Positions 16,151 to 24,419 of a DNA stretch of 64,000 bases are shown here, piece after piece. The stretch is from Streptomyces smaragdinus (lineage in GTDB: Bacteria > Actinomycetota > Actinomycetes > Streptomycetales > Streptomycetaceae). A model generated the notes under the pieces. That model ran no database searches. It worked only from the letters and a program-made list of their open reading frames with translations, and was not told the DNA's origin. A program made the position numbers and the translations under genes. The stretch is taken from assembly GCF_009604385.1 (NCBI RefSeq), contig NZ_WEGJ01000002.1:310001-374000 (forward strand). Reading direction: 5' to 3'. Within the stretch, counting starts at the first letter, position 1, and every line of letters starts with the position of its first letter.

Positions 16151-17687
16151 AGCGGGCGGACTGCGCTACAGACGGCTCCTCGTTCCCCTTGGGCGCGGGT
16201 GGTGGCGAGTCAGCAGGAGCCGGTGTCGGTCTCGATAATGTCGCGGCCACCCCGTAATCCACCTCCTCGAACGACTCTGCCGCCCTCGCGGCCGTGCTCA
16301 CAGCCCACTGCCCCGTGCTGAGCAGGCACAGAGCCACGATGCCCAGGCCCAGCCCGACCACCAACCACCACACCCCGCGCTCCGCGTCGGTGAATGCCGT
16401 CGCGCCACTTGGCAGGGCCGAGCCCACGATCGTGCCGGAGACGGCGACGCCCAGGGTGGTTCCGGTCTGTCGGCCCGCGGAGGCCAGTGAGGTGGCCACC
16501 CCGGTCATCGAGCGGGGCATCCCGGAGACCGCTGTGTTGGTGATCGGCGGGTTCACCGTGCCGATGAAGACGCCGAACAGAAGGTAGGTCGCGAGCATGG
16601 CCGGCAGTGGGGTGGCCGGTCCGAGCCGGAGCGAGACGGCGCCGGCCAGCGTCAGTGCGCTCCCGGCGGTCAGTAGTGGCAGCCTGGGGCCTCGCGTGCC
16701 GATCAGTCGGCCGGTGAGTGGGGAGAGCGTCACGACGAGTGCCCCGACCGGGAGCAGGCACAGTCCGGCTGCCGGTGCCGAGAGGCCGCGTATGTCCTGC
16801 AGGTACTGGGTGGTCACGAACAGGAACGCGCTGAACGCGCACAGGGCGAAGAGCGCCATCAGGATTGCCGAGCTGAACGGCACGCTGCGGAACAGGCGCA
16901 GTTCCAGCAGCGGGTCGGCGCGGCATGGCTCGTAACAGAGGATGCCTGTCGCGCCGAGCGCGGTCACGGCGAGCAGGCCCAGGATGACCGGTGAGGTCCA
17001 GCCCAATTGCCTGGACTCGATGATCGAGAAGACGGTTCCGCCCAGTACGAGGATCACCAGGGTCTGGCCCACGGGGTCGAACCGGCGTGCGCGAGCGGCG
17101 CGGGACTCGGGTACGAACCGTGCGGTGCACACGATCGCGGCGGCCACGATCGGAACGTTGATCCAGAAGATGGAGTGCCAGCCGAAGCCGCCGACCAGGG
17201 CGCCGCCGATGATGGGGCCCAGCGCCAGCGACAGGCCGGTCATCGAACCGAACACGCCGATGGCCCTGGCCCGCTCGGCCGGTTCGGGGAATGTGGTGGC
17301 GACGATCGCCATCGCCACCGGGTTCAGCATGGTGCCGCCGACGGCCTGCAGCGCTCGTGCCGCTATCAGCCAGGTGAGGCTCGGCGCGAGGGCGCACAGC
17401 AGTGAGCCGAGTCCGAAAGCGGCGAGGCCGATCTGGAAGACCTTCCGGCGCCCGACCCGGTCGGCGGTGGACCCGGCCAGCACCAGGAAGCCGGCCAGCA
17501 CGAGGGTGTAGGCGTCGACGGTCCACTGCAGACCGGACACCGAGGCGTGCAGGTCGCGGCGGATCGACGGCAGTGCGACGTTGACGACGGAGATGTCCAT
17601 CACCACGACGATCACGCCGGCGCAGCAGATCGCGAGGACCAACAGCCGGCGCCGTCGGCTGAGTTCGGGCATGCGGGTTCGTCCCAT
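16083..17687 (-). CDS. DHA2-type MFS drug exporter (14 helices)
   Basis: 534 residues. Family hallmarks: VVVMDISVVNVALPSIRRDL in helix 1, LQWTVDAYTLVLAGFLVLAG in helix 2, STADRVGRRKVFQ loop motif A, and GPIIGGALVGGFGWHSIFWI, motif C with the usual WRWIF-like end. The C-terminal 70 residues are Pro/Arg-rich and cytoplasmic. A proton-antiport exporter of hydrophobic compounds by family. The MerR gene is divergent 52 bp away and is the likely controller. Confidence 0.92.
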   Translation of the reverse strand: MGRTRMPELSRRRRLLVLAICCAGVIVVVMDISVVNVALPSIRRDLHASVSGLQWTVDAYTLVLAGFLVLAGSTADRVGRRKVFQIGLAAFGLGSLLCALAPSLTWLIAARALQAVGGTMLNPVAMAIVATTFPEPAERARAIGVFGSMTGLSLALGPIIGGALVGGFGWHSIFWINVPIVAAAIVCTARFVPESRAARARRFDPVGQTLVILVLGGTVFSIIESRQLGWTSPVILGLLAVTALGATGILCYEPCRADPLLELRLFRSVPFSSAILMALFALCAFSAFLFVTTQYLQDIRGLSAPAAGLCLLPVGALVVTLSPLTGRLIGTRGPRLPLLTAGSALTLAGAVSLRLGPATPLPAMLATYLLFGVFIGTVNPPITNTAVSGMPRSMTGVATSLASAGRQTGTTLGVAVSGTIVGSALPSGATAFTDAERGVWWLVVGLGLGIVALCLLSTGQWAVSTAARAAESFEEVDYGVAATLSRPTPAPADSPPPAPKGNEEPSVAQSARSIERARVHRQSRSAPTGRCPGR

Positions 17688-17739
17688 CGGTCGGTGGTGG
17701 GGGTGAGCGGCAACGGATGACGAAGCTAGGATCTAGAGC

Positions 17740-18207
17740 GTGGTCGAGGTCAATCCGCAGCCGGAATCCGGGCACGCCGACTCTGATCCGAAGGCGGGCC
17801 TGAGCATCGGCGAGGCCGCCCGCCGCACCGGAGTCAGCGTGCACACCCTGCGCTACTACGAACGTGTCGGCCTGGTCGTCACCCCCGTCGACCGCACGCA
17901 CACCGGACGGCGCCGCTATCACCGGCTCGACCTCGAATGGATCACCATCTGCACCAGACTCCGCGCCACCGGCATGCCCATCCGGGTCATCCGCCGTTAC
18001 GCCGAACTCGTCGCGGCGGGCCGGGGCAACGAGGAGAGCCGGTTGGACCTGCTCGAGTCGCATCGTGACGACGTGCAGGCCAAGATCGCCGAGCTCCAGG
18101 AGAACCTGGAACTCATCGGCCACAAGATCGACGTCTACCGAGGCCGGCTGGCCGCCGGCGACGCCGACCGGCTGTGGGCGCCCAACAGGACACCGGGCAC
18201 TCATTGA
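17740..18207 (+). CDS. MerR-family regulator of the divergent exporter
   Basis: 155 residues. The MerR helix-turn-helix starts at LSIGEAARRTGVSVHTLRYY (residue about 25) and is followed by ERVGLV and the wing with RRRYHRLDLEWI; a coiled-coil dimer helix lies at 105-140. There is no Cys-rich metal site, so a small organic ligand or oxidative signal is more likely than a metal. GTG 17740 is the only start before the domain. The 52-bp gap to the exporter gene contains CTAGGATCTAG. Confidence 0.9.
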   Translation: MVEVNPQPESGHADSDPKAGLSIGEAARRTGVSVHTLRYYERVGLVVTPVDRTHTGRRRYHRLDLEWITICTRLRATGMPIRVIRRYAELVAAGRGNEESRLDLLESHRDDVQAKIAELQENLELIGHKIDVYRGRLAAGDADRLWAPNRTPGTH

Positions 18208-18223
18208 GCAATCCCGGGCCAGG

Positions 18224-18400
18224 CGGGTGCGGACCTGGGAGACGCTCCTCCATTACGTTCAGGGCAGTGCTGACGCCGACGGCGGCCTCGATGGGAACAT
18301 CAACGTCGACTCGACCTCCGTACGGCCACAGCAGCATGCTGCAGGCGCTCCCAAGAAGCTGCCGCCCATCCCACGCGGCTCCGCAAAAGGGCATCAAGAT
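18224..18400 (+). pseudogene. Fragment of an IS5-family transposase gene
   Basis: One frame reads LHYVQGSADADGGLDGNINV then DSTSVRPQQHAAGAPKK, matching the first catalytic-Asp segment of IS5-family DDE transposases (VDSTVVRAHQHAAGARKK type). Neither the start nor the rest of the catalytic core follows. It is a short dead remnant directly downstream of the MerR gene and 120 bases before the second TnpB element. Confidence 0.6.
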
Positions 18401-18450
18401 CAGTTCATCTGCATGCGCGCATCACCCTTCAGCCCTTGCTGGAGGAGGCG

Positions 18451-18519
18451 ATGCGCCGGCCGAGGCCCTTGGCCGGCGCGTCATCCCGGACCGTCGCAAC
18501 CCGACGCGACAAGCGAGGG
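18451..18519 (+). pseudogene. 5' piece of a small ORF split by element copy 2
   Basis: ATG 18451 follows an excellent GGAGGAGGCG ribosome site and opens MRRPRPLAGASSRTVATRRD KRG. Removing 18520-20297 joins it in frame to YVYLGTVAVVALLIWIRS and a TGA at 20352-20354, giving a 41-residue single-helix membrane peptide with a basic N-terminus. Whether this was a real gene is uncertain, but the clean frame across the excised element supports it. Confidence 0.42.
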
Positions 18520-18671
18520 TTGGAGCTGTTGGCTGATGAGTGTGAATGGGTGAGCGTGAGCGGGTCGGAGTGAGTGTGTGGTGTCTGCGGGTTTGTCTGA
18601 TGGGGTGACTTTTGCGGGCCCGGGTCGTTGATCACAGCAGTGGTCGGGTTGATCTGGGGTGAGGGGGTGGT

Positions 18672-20291
18672 GTGGTGCGGGTGGTGGCGGAGTCGTTCGT
18701 GGTGGCGGGTCCGTCCGGGGTGTCGGTGCGTACCCGTCTGAAGCACCTCACGCCGGGGGATGTGGCGGTGCTGCGGCAGGTCGGCGCGCATCTGGGTTCG
18801 CTGGCGTCCGCGGACCTGAAGCAACGCTGCAGAGACGGGACCGGGTATTCGGCGGAGTCGTGGGCGGTGCGTAAGCGGGTGTTGACGCCGTTGTCGTCGT
18901 CTCGGTGGGCGGGGTCGATCACGAAGGCGTCGCACGATCAGTGGGGGCTGGCCCGGCGCGGGCAGCACGCACACATCCAGAACCTCCAGGCCGGCATCGC
19001 CACGATCTCGCACCGCCTGTCGCTGCCGATCGGCGCGAAGGGCAGCAAGCGGGCACCGGGCGGTTACGGCTCCAAGCGGGAGTGGTTCGCCAAGTCGCGC
19101 CGGCTGGGGGTCCTGCGGGACCGGCTCGACACGCAGCGCGCGGATCATGAGGCGGGTCGGGTGCGGGTGGTGCGCGGCGGCAAGGGACGCGCCCGCAACC
19201 GCCACCACCTGCAGGAGGCGGGACTGACCCAGGAGCAGTGGCGCCAGGGGTGGGAGGCGGCGCGCTGGTTTCTGTCCGCGGACGGGGAGAGTGGGAAGCG
19301 GTTCGGGAACGAGACCATCCGCGTCACACCGGGCGGCGGCGTCAGCATCAAGCTGCCCGCCCCTCTGGCCCATTTGGCGAACTGCCCGTACGGCCGCTAC
19401 ACCCTCACCGGTACGGTCGCTTTCGCGCACCGGGGCGACGAGTGGGCGGATCGCGTCACATCGGACCGGGCGGTCGCGTATCGCGTCACCTTCGACCCGT
19501 CGCGCGGGCGCTGGTACCTGACCGCCGCCTGGAGTCTCCCGCCGGTGCAGGTGGTGCCGCTGGCGGCGGCGGTGGCGCGGGGTGTGGTGGGGGTGGACAC
19601 CAACGCCGACCACCTCGCGGCCTGGCGCCTCGACCGCCACGGCAATCCCGTCGGTGAACCCCGCCGCTTCGCCTACGACCTCACCGGCCCGGCCACACAC
19701 CGCGACGCGCAGATCCGCCACGCCCTCACCCGCCTGCTGCACTGGGCCGACCGGCACGGCCTGGCGGTCGCGGTCGAGGAGCTGGACTTCACCGGCGAGA
19801 CGACCCGGGAGAAGCACGGCCGGCGTAAACGGTTCCGGCATGTGATCGCGGGGATGCCGGTGGCGAGGCTGCGGGCGCGGCTGGTGTCGATGGCCGCGGA
19901 ACTCGGCATCCCGATCGTGGCCGTCGATCCGGCCTATACCTCACGGTGGGGTGCCCGGCACTGGCAGAAGCCCCTCACCACCAGCACACGTACACCGACT
20001 CGTCACGATGCCGCTTCGGTGGCGATCGGACGACGCGCCCTCGGGCACCGTATCCGGCGACGGACGGCACCGCCCCCTGCCCACCGGAGCGATGGACAGG
20101 GGCATCGGACCGCCCAGGCCGGACACGGCACCCGAAGGTGTGAGGAAACCCGCCCCCGGCTCCCCGGACCACGGACACGATCCGTGCCGCCGGACTCCGG
20201 GCGAAAGCGGGCGACCAGGACACCCAACACCGTTCGGGATGTCCGCAGCGACCAGGAATGGATCCAACACCCACTCCTGCTCACTGAATAG
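18672..20291 (+). CDS. tnpB: TnpB-related RNA-guided nuclease-like protein, copy 2
   Basis: 539 residues from GTG 18672, with its own TAG at 20289-20291 inside the element. The RuvC-like acidic residues are conserved: Asp in VVGVDTNADHLA, Glu in VAVEELDF, Asp in TPTRHDAASVAIG. It also lacks the Cys4 zinc finger. The N-terminal 250 residues (start LKHLTPGDVAVLRQVGAHL) would hold the wedge/REC lobes. Arg-rich tail as in copy 1. Both copies look intact, so both could be expressed and act on sites left by element excision, or have been recruited for another role. Confidence 0.82.
   Translation: MVRVVAESFVVAGPSGVSVRTRLKHLTPGDVAVLRQVGAHLGSLASADLKQRCRDGTGYSAESWAVRKRVLTPLSSSRWAGSITKASHDQWGLARRGQHAHIQNLQAGIATISHRLSLPIGAKGSKRAPGGYGSKREWFAKSRRLGVLRDRLDTQRADHEAGRVRVVRGGKGRARNRHHLQEAGLTQEQWRQGWEAARWFLSADGESGKRFGNETIRVTPGGGVSIKLPAPLAHLANCPYGRYTLTGTVAFAHRGDEWADRVTSDRAVAYRVTFDPSRGRWYLTAAWSLPPVQVVPLAAAVARGVVGVDTNADHLAAWRLDRHGNPVGEPRRFAYDLTGPATHRDAQIRHALTRLLHWADRHGLAVAVEELDFTGETTREKHGRRKRFRHVIAGMPVARLRARLVSMAAELGIPIVAVDPAYTSRWGARHWQKPLTTSTRTPTRHDAASVAIGRRALGHRIRRRTAPPPAHRSDGQGHRTAQAGHGTRRCEETRPRLPGPRTRSVPPDSGRKRATRTPNTVRDVRSDQEWIQHPLLLTE
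20253..20279 (+). repeat. Subterminal right-end hairpin, copy 2
   Basis: CAGGAATGG (20253-20261) and CCACTCCTG (20271-20279), identical to copy 1 and 18 bases from the right boundary. Conservation in both copies supports a role in transposition or in the guide RNA. Confidence 0.6.
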
Positions 20292-20297
20292 GAACGG

Positions 20298-20354
20298 TAC
20301 GTCTACCTCGGCACTGTCGCCGTCGTTGCTCTCCTCATCTGGATCCGATCATGA
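20298..20354 (+). pseudogene. 3' piece of the small ORF split by element copy 2
   Basis: Reads YVYLGTVAVVALLIWIRS then TGA, a membrane helix with no start of its own. Its last six bases overlap the end of the convergent alpha/beta hydrolase gene. Confidence 0.4.
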
Positions 20355-21212
20355 TTCGGCAGGCAAGAGCGCCGCGATGTCACCCAGCACTCGGGCTGCT
20401 GGTGCCGGGTCCACCAGCCACTTCAGGTGGCTGCTGGTGAGCGTACGGACGTCGTAGGGGTTCTCCGGTGTCAGCGCGTCGCCCTCGCGGATCATCCGGT
20501 CCTGCATGGCGAGCGGCACACTGGTGTCCTCGGTCAACCGGATGTACGTCCTGGGGATTCGCCCCCAGCTGTCGGGCTGCGCCCGGTCATCGGGTGTGCC
20601 GGCGTCGAGGTTCTCGTCGGGCTGGAAGGTGTTGAGGAAGACCATGAACTCCTCGTCCGTCCCGTCGGCGAGGAAAGCCGCCTTGAAGGCCGCGATGACG
20701 CCGAGATCGGCGGTGCGGAAGTTGGAGCGCAGCAGCCCGAGCTCGGCGGGGTTCCCGACCATCGCCGATGCCAGTCCTGTGGCGTCGACCGTGGCCATCT
20801 CGGGCTCGGCGTAATAGGCGCTGACGTCGAGGTCGACGGGGCACCAGGCGGAGACATAGACGATACGGTCGATCAGATCGGGCCGCTGGTTGGCTGCGAC
20901 GGTGGCCGTCATGCCGCCGCGGCTGTGTGAGACGAGGATGACGGGCCCGTTCCCCTTGGCCCGCTCCAGTATTCCGATCAGGTACGCGGCGTTGTCGGCG
21001 AGCGTGACGCCCTTGATGGCCCCGGGTGCGGTGGCGAGTTCTTCGAGGTCCTGCGGCGCCTGGTAGGAGTGCGGGTACGTCGCGGCGAACCCGTGCCCCG
21101 GAAGGTCTACGGCGACGGAGCGGTGTCCGAGGAGGCCGAGTTCGGCTTGGAGTGGCGCGAAGGAGAAGGAGTTCGCGAAGGCTCCGTGAACCAGTACGAA
21201 CGTAGGCTGCAT
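20349..21212 (-). CDS. Alpha/beta-fold hydrolase
   Basis: About 287 residues. FVLVHGAFANSFSFAPLQ gives the oxyanion-hole HGA motif, VSHSRGGMTA around residue 100 the nucleophile elbow, and SSHLKWLVDPAP near the end the catalytic His. The layout is that of the hydroxynitrile-lyase/salicylate-esterase-like branch (an esterase or lactonase, cytoplasmic). ATG 21212 directly precedes the family start MQPTFVLVHG; GTG at 21221 is possible. No operon partner. Confidence 0.88.
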   Translation of the reverse strand: MQPTFVLVHGAFANSFSFAPLQAELGLLGHRSVAVDLPGHGFAATYPHSYQAPQDLEELATAPGAIKGVTLADNAAYLIGILERAKGNGPVILVSHSRGGMTATVAANQRPDLIDRIVYVSAWCPVDLDVSAYYAEPEMATVDATGLASAMVGNPAELGLLRSNFRTADLGVIAAFKAAFLADGTDEEFMVFLNTFQPDENLDAGTPDDRAQPDSWGRIPRTYIRLTEDTSVPLAMQDRMIREGDALTPENPYDVRTLTSSHLKWLVDPAPAARVLGDIAALLPAES

Positions 21213-21221
21213 CTGTCTCAC

Positions 21222-21535
21222 TCACTTTCTGGTCCTCTGCGACGTCGGCGGCACGCGCGTCGCTCTTCCCGACGCCGCGCATCACTTCACGGCCGAGGAA
21301 CGAGACGTCGTCTTGCGGCGCGCCGTCCAGCCGCAGAGACGTCTTCGTGCATGGCAAGCGTCTGCGGTCGAGCGGCGGAGCCACGAGGGCAGCGCGCGAA
21401 CGACTGCCCACTGTCCGATGATTCACACTACTCAGTGAAGATCATCTGCACTACCCGGATGGGCTCGTCCGCTGTGCGCGTCGCCAACCACGGCCGCACG
21501 GCGTCGACTTCGACCGGCGGGTCTTCTCATCACCG
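21222..21535. other. Gene-free stretch upstream of the alpha/beta hydrolase
   Basis: About 310 bases with no supportable gene, terminator or long repeat. It must hold the promoter of the hydrolase gene; I see no clear -35/-10 pair. Confidence 0.4.
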
Positions 21536-21946
21536 TTATTGCGCGGGGGAGGTGTCGGAGTCGTCTGCGGCGAGTGCCTTCCCATAGGCTCCGGATCGGG
21601 TGACGCCGTCGACCGCCACGCAGATCCCGAAAACGCGATTGTGGCCGGTCCATCCGTTGACGCGGCCACGGTTATTGCTGATCTGGACCCGCTTCCCGGC
21701 GAGGTCCACGGCCGACACCAGGTGCAGGTAGACCGTCCCGGCTACACGGGCGAGGACGATGTCCCCGACCTCCAGTTTCGACGGGTCGACCGGGGCAACG
21801 ACCACCTGCTGTCGACTGCGTATCAGCGGGACCATGGAGGAGCCGCGGGGCCGGAATGTCACCGTGGCCCCGCCGGCAACCCTGCCTGCCACTGCGTCCA
21901 ATGCGCCCACCCGGCGATCGTGCCAGATTCCCCTGCCTCGTCCCAT
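21536..21946 (-). CDS. S24/S26 peptidase-fold protein
   Basis: 136 residues. FRPRGSSMVPLIRSRQQVVV carries the Ser of the LexA/signal-peptidase fold, and EVGDIVLARVAGTVYLHLV follows as the second strand pair, ending SNNRGRVNGW. The Lys base of true LexA-type proteases is not obvious in YLHLV, so it may be catalytically altered. By homology it could be a phage-repressor-C-terminal-domain relative. ATG 21946 has GGAG about ten bases upstream. Stand-alone gene divergent from a GNAT gene. Confidence 0.62.
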   Translation of the reverse strand: MGRGRGIWHDRRVGALDAVAGRVAGGATVTFRPRGSSMVPLIRSRQQVVVAPVDPSKLEVGDIVLARVAGTVYLHLVSAVDLAGKRVQISNNRGRVNGWTGHNRVFGICVAVDGVTRSGAYGKALAADDSDTSPAQ

Positions 21947-22094
21947 CGAATTACTTCTCCGTGGGACCAGGAACGATCAGGACCGGGGCGCAACCGGCGA
22001 GGGCGACCCGCGTCTGGTCCAGCCGCGGCTTGGGGCAGTCTGCCGCCGGCGGAAATTCAGTGGCCTCAGCGCACGATCTGGGTAGGGTCGGGCG

Positions 22095-22589
22095 ATGCCC
22101 GAGCTGAAGCGGTTGCATGCCGGCCACGCCCAGGCGGTCCTGGCCTTCGAGCTGGCGAACCGCGCCTACTTCGCTGCCTCGATCCCCGATCGCGGCGACG
22201 ACTTCTTCGACCAGTTCACCGACCGGTTCAACGCCGCGCTGGCCGAGCAGGAGGACGGCGTCTGCGCCTTCTACGTGCTCGTTGCCGAGGACGGTTCGGT
22301 ACTCGGCAGGTTCAACCTGTACGACCTGGAGGACGGCACCGCCAGACTCGGCTACCGGGTCGCGGAGCGGGTCGCCGGTCGCGGCGTGGCGACCGAGACC
22401 GTCCGGGAGCTGTGCCGTACGGCGGCTGCGGTGCATGGCCTGCGCACACTGCGGGCAGCTACCTCTCACGGCAACGCCGCGTCCCAGAAGGTTTTGGCCA
22501 AGGCCGGGTTCGATCCGGTCGGACCTGCGACCCCGGCCGATCTGGGAGGCGAGTCTGGGACTTGGCACCAGCGAGATCTGCAGCCATAG
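22095..22589 (+). CDS. GNAT acetyltransferase (RimJ/RimL type)
   Basis: 164 residues. VLGRFNLYDLEDGTARLGY then ERVAGRGVATETVRELCR is the acetyl-CoA-binding loop and helix of the RimJ/RimL group, followed by RAATSHGNAASQKVLAKAGF. Members acetylate ribosomal protein N-termini or small amines. ATG 22095 is the natural start (MPELKRLHAGH). Confidence 0.87.
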   Translation: MPELKRLHAGHAQAVLAFELANRAYFAASIPDRGDDFFDQFTDRFNAALAEQEDGVCAFYVLVAEDGSVLGRFNLYDLEDGTARLGYRVAERVAGRGVATETVRELCRTAAAVHGLRTLRAATSHGNAASQKVLAKAGFDPVGPATPADLGGESGTWHQRDLQP

Positions 22590-22779
22590 ACCTTGGGCGC
22601 CGGCTCGCCCCCGCCGTTTCGCACGCGACCATGAATGCCTCCCGCAGCGAGATGATCGAATTCGTGATCAGGAAGAGGACTGGCCCAGACAAACGCGGTG
22701 CACGGGTCGGTATGGCGACGACAGCCCTCCCGCTGTACCTGACGATGATCGCCGCCTCGGCCGGGACCCTGGTCGACAT

Positions 22780-22908
22780 GTGACGCCGTTCATCGCGCGG
22801 AACAAGGAGGACCCGGACCGGCTTCTGCCCGTCGTACGCAGTGGAACGTGGCTCGCGACGGGCGTCGGTGTCGTTGCCGCGGCGGCGGTCGCTATCGTCC
22901 TGGCATGA
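22780..22908 (+). CDS. Possible 42-residue membrane peptide, or C-terminal relic
   Basis: GTG 22780 opens MTPFIARNKEDPDRLLPVVR and runs into a hydrophobic helix (GVGVVAAAAVAIVLA). Its TGA overlaps the ATG of the SUKH gene (ATGA), which would couple the two. The region 22590-22904 otherwise holds only a 50-residue frame at 22631-22783 with no family. Either may be the tail of a lost gene; support is weak. Confidence 0.3.
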   Translation: MTPFIARNKEDPDRLLPVVRSGTWLATGVGVVAAAAVAIVLA

Positions 22909-23633
22909 CACAAGAGTTCGAACTTGCTGCGTCTCTTGCCGATGGTGTGAAAGACCGCAGCGGTGCATGGGTATTCGTCCGGGGATTCACCGCCCACTGG
23001 ACGGGTGCCCTGGAGAGCGGTGACGGGTGGGCGGAGGCCGATCTGGTCGCGGCGGAGGAGCGGCTGGGTGTCCGGCTGCCGGCAGCGCTGCGCGAGGCGT
23101 ACCTGCTGTTCGGGCGCCGTCGAGACCTCACCAGTAACCATGACGTGCTGCTCGGCCCGGCCGAGCTGTACGTGGATGCCGCCGGGGAGGCCCTGGTCTT
23201 CCGCCACGAGAACCAAGGAGCCGCGTCCTGGGGCGTCCTGCTCGACAGCCTCCGGGACGACGACCCTGCGGTGTTCGTCCGGCCCGATCTTGCGGACAAG
23301 AGCGCCGAGCGGTGGGAGGCGTGGCTGGAGCGTCTTTCCCTCTGCTTCGTCGAGATCGTGTTGTCCGAGTCCCTGCAGGCCGATGGGGAGCTCTGCGACT
23401 TCCTGGACGCGGACGATGACACCGTCGGACTGATCGAGGAGCACGCCGTGCGACTGCCGTTCCCCGCGTATCCGATCGGCGAGGTGGAGAACGGAATCCG
23501 GTGGTTCCTGGGTCAGGATGTTCTTCTGCGTGACGACGGCGGTGCGGCCGTTCTGGCCCGCGGCCGGACAGCGGCAGACCTCGACCGCGTTCGGGACCTG
23601 ATCCCGGGGGACTGGCTCGACGGCAGTCGGTGA
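22905..23633 (+). CDS. SMI1/KNR4 (SUKH) family protein
   Basis: 242 residues. The SUKH signature is ADLVAAEERLGVRLPAALRE followed by AYLLFGRR, then a Trp-containing LEALVFRHENQGAASWGV-type strand. SUKH domains are mostly immunity proteins against bacterial nuclease toxins or regulators in the cytoplasm. ATG 22905 is chosen because the conserved sequence starts there; the frame is open 19 codons further upstream. No toxin gene is adjacent. Confidence 0.84.
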   Translation: MTQEFELAASLADGVKDRSGAWVFVRGFTAHWTGALESGDGWAEADLVAAEERLGVRLPAALREAYLLFGRRRDLTSNHDVLLGPAELYVDAAGEALVFRHENQGAASWGVLLDSLRDDDPAVFVRPDLADKSAERWEAWLERLSLCFVEIVLSESLQADGELCDFLDADDDTVGLIEEHAVRLPFPAYPIGEVENGIRWFLGQDVLLRDDGGAAVLARGRTAADLDRVRDLIPGDWLDGSR

Positions 23634-23748
23634 TCCGGCGTACGGGGGCGATACGGGCTGGTGGCCTACGGCCCGAGCCCGGGCGGAGTTACTGGGGCCG
23701 GGCAGACCTGGCTGCGTTGCGGGGGAGGGGTGGTGACATGATCAAGGG

Positions 23749-24399
23749 GTGACCAGGGAACGCGTTCAGTCCGATTTCGGGAAGTACGTCCTGTTTGATG
23801 TCGACGGCACGCTGATCGACGCGACGGACAACCAGCGTCGTGTCTGGAAGACGTGGGCGGGGCGTTACGGACTGGATCCCGACGCGGTCCACGAGCTGGC
23901 GCTGCGGACGCGGCCGATGGAGACCTTCGCGGAGGTCGCCCCGGACCGGGACCCGCAGGAGTGCCTGGCCGTGCTGCACGAGCTGGAGGACGAGGACGTC
24001 AGGTCGGGTGTCTACGGCGCTTTCGACGGCGCGTCCGAGTTGCTCTCCGCCCTGCCTCCGGGGTGCTGGGGGCTGGTGACGTCCAACTATGAGCATCGGG
24101 TACGCGGACGGTTCGCCCGGACCGGCCTGCCGGTTCCGGGCGTGGTCGTGGATGCGGCCGCCGTAGACGAGGGCAAGCCGTCGCCGGTCCCCTACCTGCT
24201 GGCCGCCGGGCGGCTTGGTGCCGAGCCGGAGGATTGCCTGGTGGTCGAGGACGCGCCGTCGGGCGTCGAGTCCGGGCGGCGGGCCGGGATGACAGTGTGG
24301 GGGGTCAACACCCCGGGCGGGGTGGACGGAGTGCACCGCCACTTCACGAGTCTGCGAGAGGCGGTACCCGACATCCTCGCCTTCGTGGCCGGGGGCTAG
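23749..24399 (+). CDS. HAD-superfamily (subfamily IA) phosphatase
   Basis: 216 residues. Motif I VLFDVDGTLID with nucleophile and acid Asp at residues 17 and 19; motif II Thr/Ser in GLVTSNYEH; motif III Lys in GKPSPVPYL; motif IV VVEDAPSGVESGRRAGM. The cap is helical, as in phosphoglycolate phosphatase and beta-phosphoglucomutase relatives. It removes phosphate from a small metabolite in the cytoplasm. GTG 23749 is the likely start. Confidence 0.9.
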   Translation: MTRERVQSDFGKYVLFDVDGTLIDATDNQRRVWKTWAGRYGLDPDAVHELALRTRPMETFAEVAPDRDPQECLAVLHELEDEDVRSGVYGAFDGASELLSALPPGCWGLVTSNYEHRVRGRFARTGLPVPGVVVDAAAVDEGKPSPVPYLLAAGRLGAEPEDCLVVEDAPSGVESGRRAGMTVWGVNTPGGVDGVHRHFTSLREAVPDILAFVAGG

Positions 24400-24419
24400 G
24401 CGGCCGTGCCCGTGCGGCG

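Larger units (their letters stand above)
18520..20297 (+). mobile_element. TnpB-bearing insertion element, copy 2 (about 1778 bp)
   Basis: Near-identical in layout to the element at 4981-6757, with many silent and some amino-acid differences, so the two are diverged siblings and not a recent duplication. As in copy 1, GGT stands at both junctions (18518-18520 and 20296-20298) and no target duplication exists. Only tnpB is carried. The left terminal sequence TTGGAGCTGTTGG matches copy 1 TCGGAACTGTTGG in 11 of 13 positions. Confidence 0.8.

Noticed and set aside
16210..18204. 664-codon minus-strand frame across the MFS and MerR genes
   Set aside because: Shadow frame; the MFS helices and MerR domain are in other frames.
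18429..19841. 470-codon minus-strand open frame opposite tnpB copy 2
   Set aside because: Antisense shadow of the RuvC-bearing frame; no recognisable protein.
21222..21535. Possible small gene upstream of the alpha/beta hydrolase
   Set aside because: All frames are broken or Arg-rich shadows; nothing recognisable.
22631..22783. 50-codon plus-strand frame before the SUKH gene
   Set aside because: Contains an in-frame ATG but neither a ribosome site nor a known pattern; its end overlaps another weak frame.
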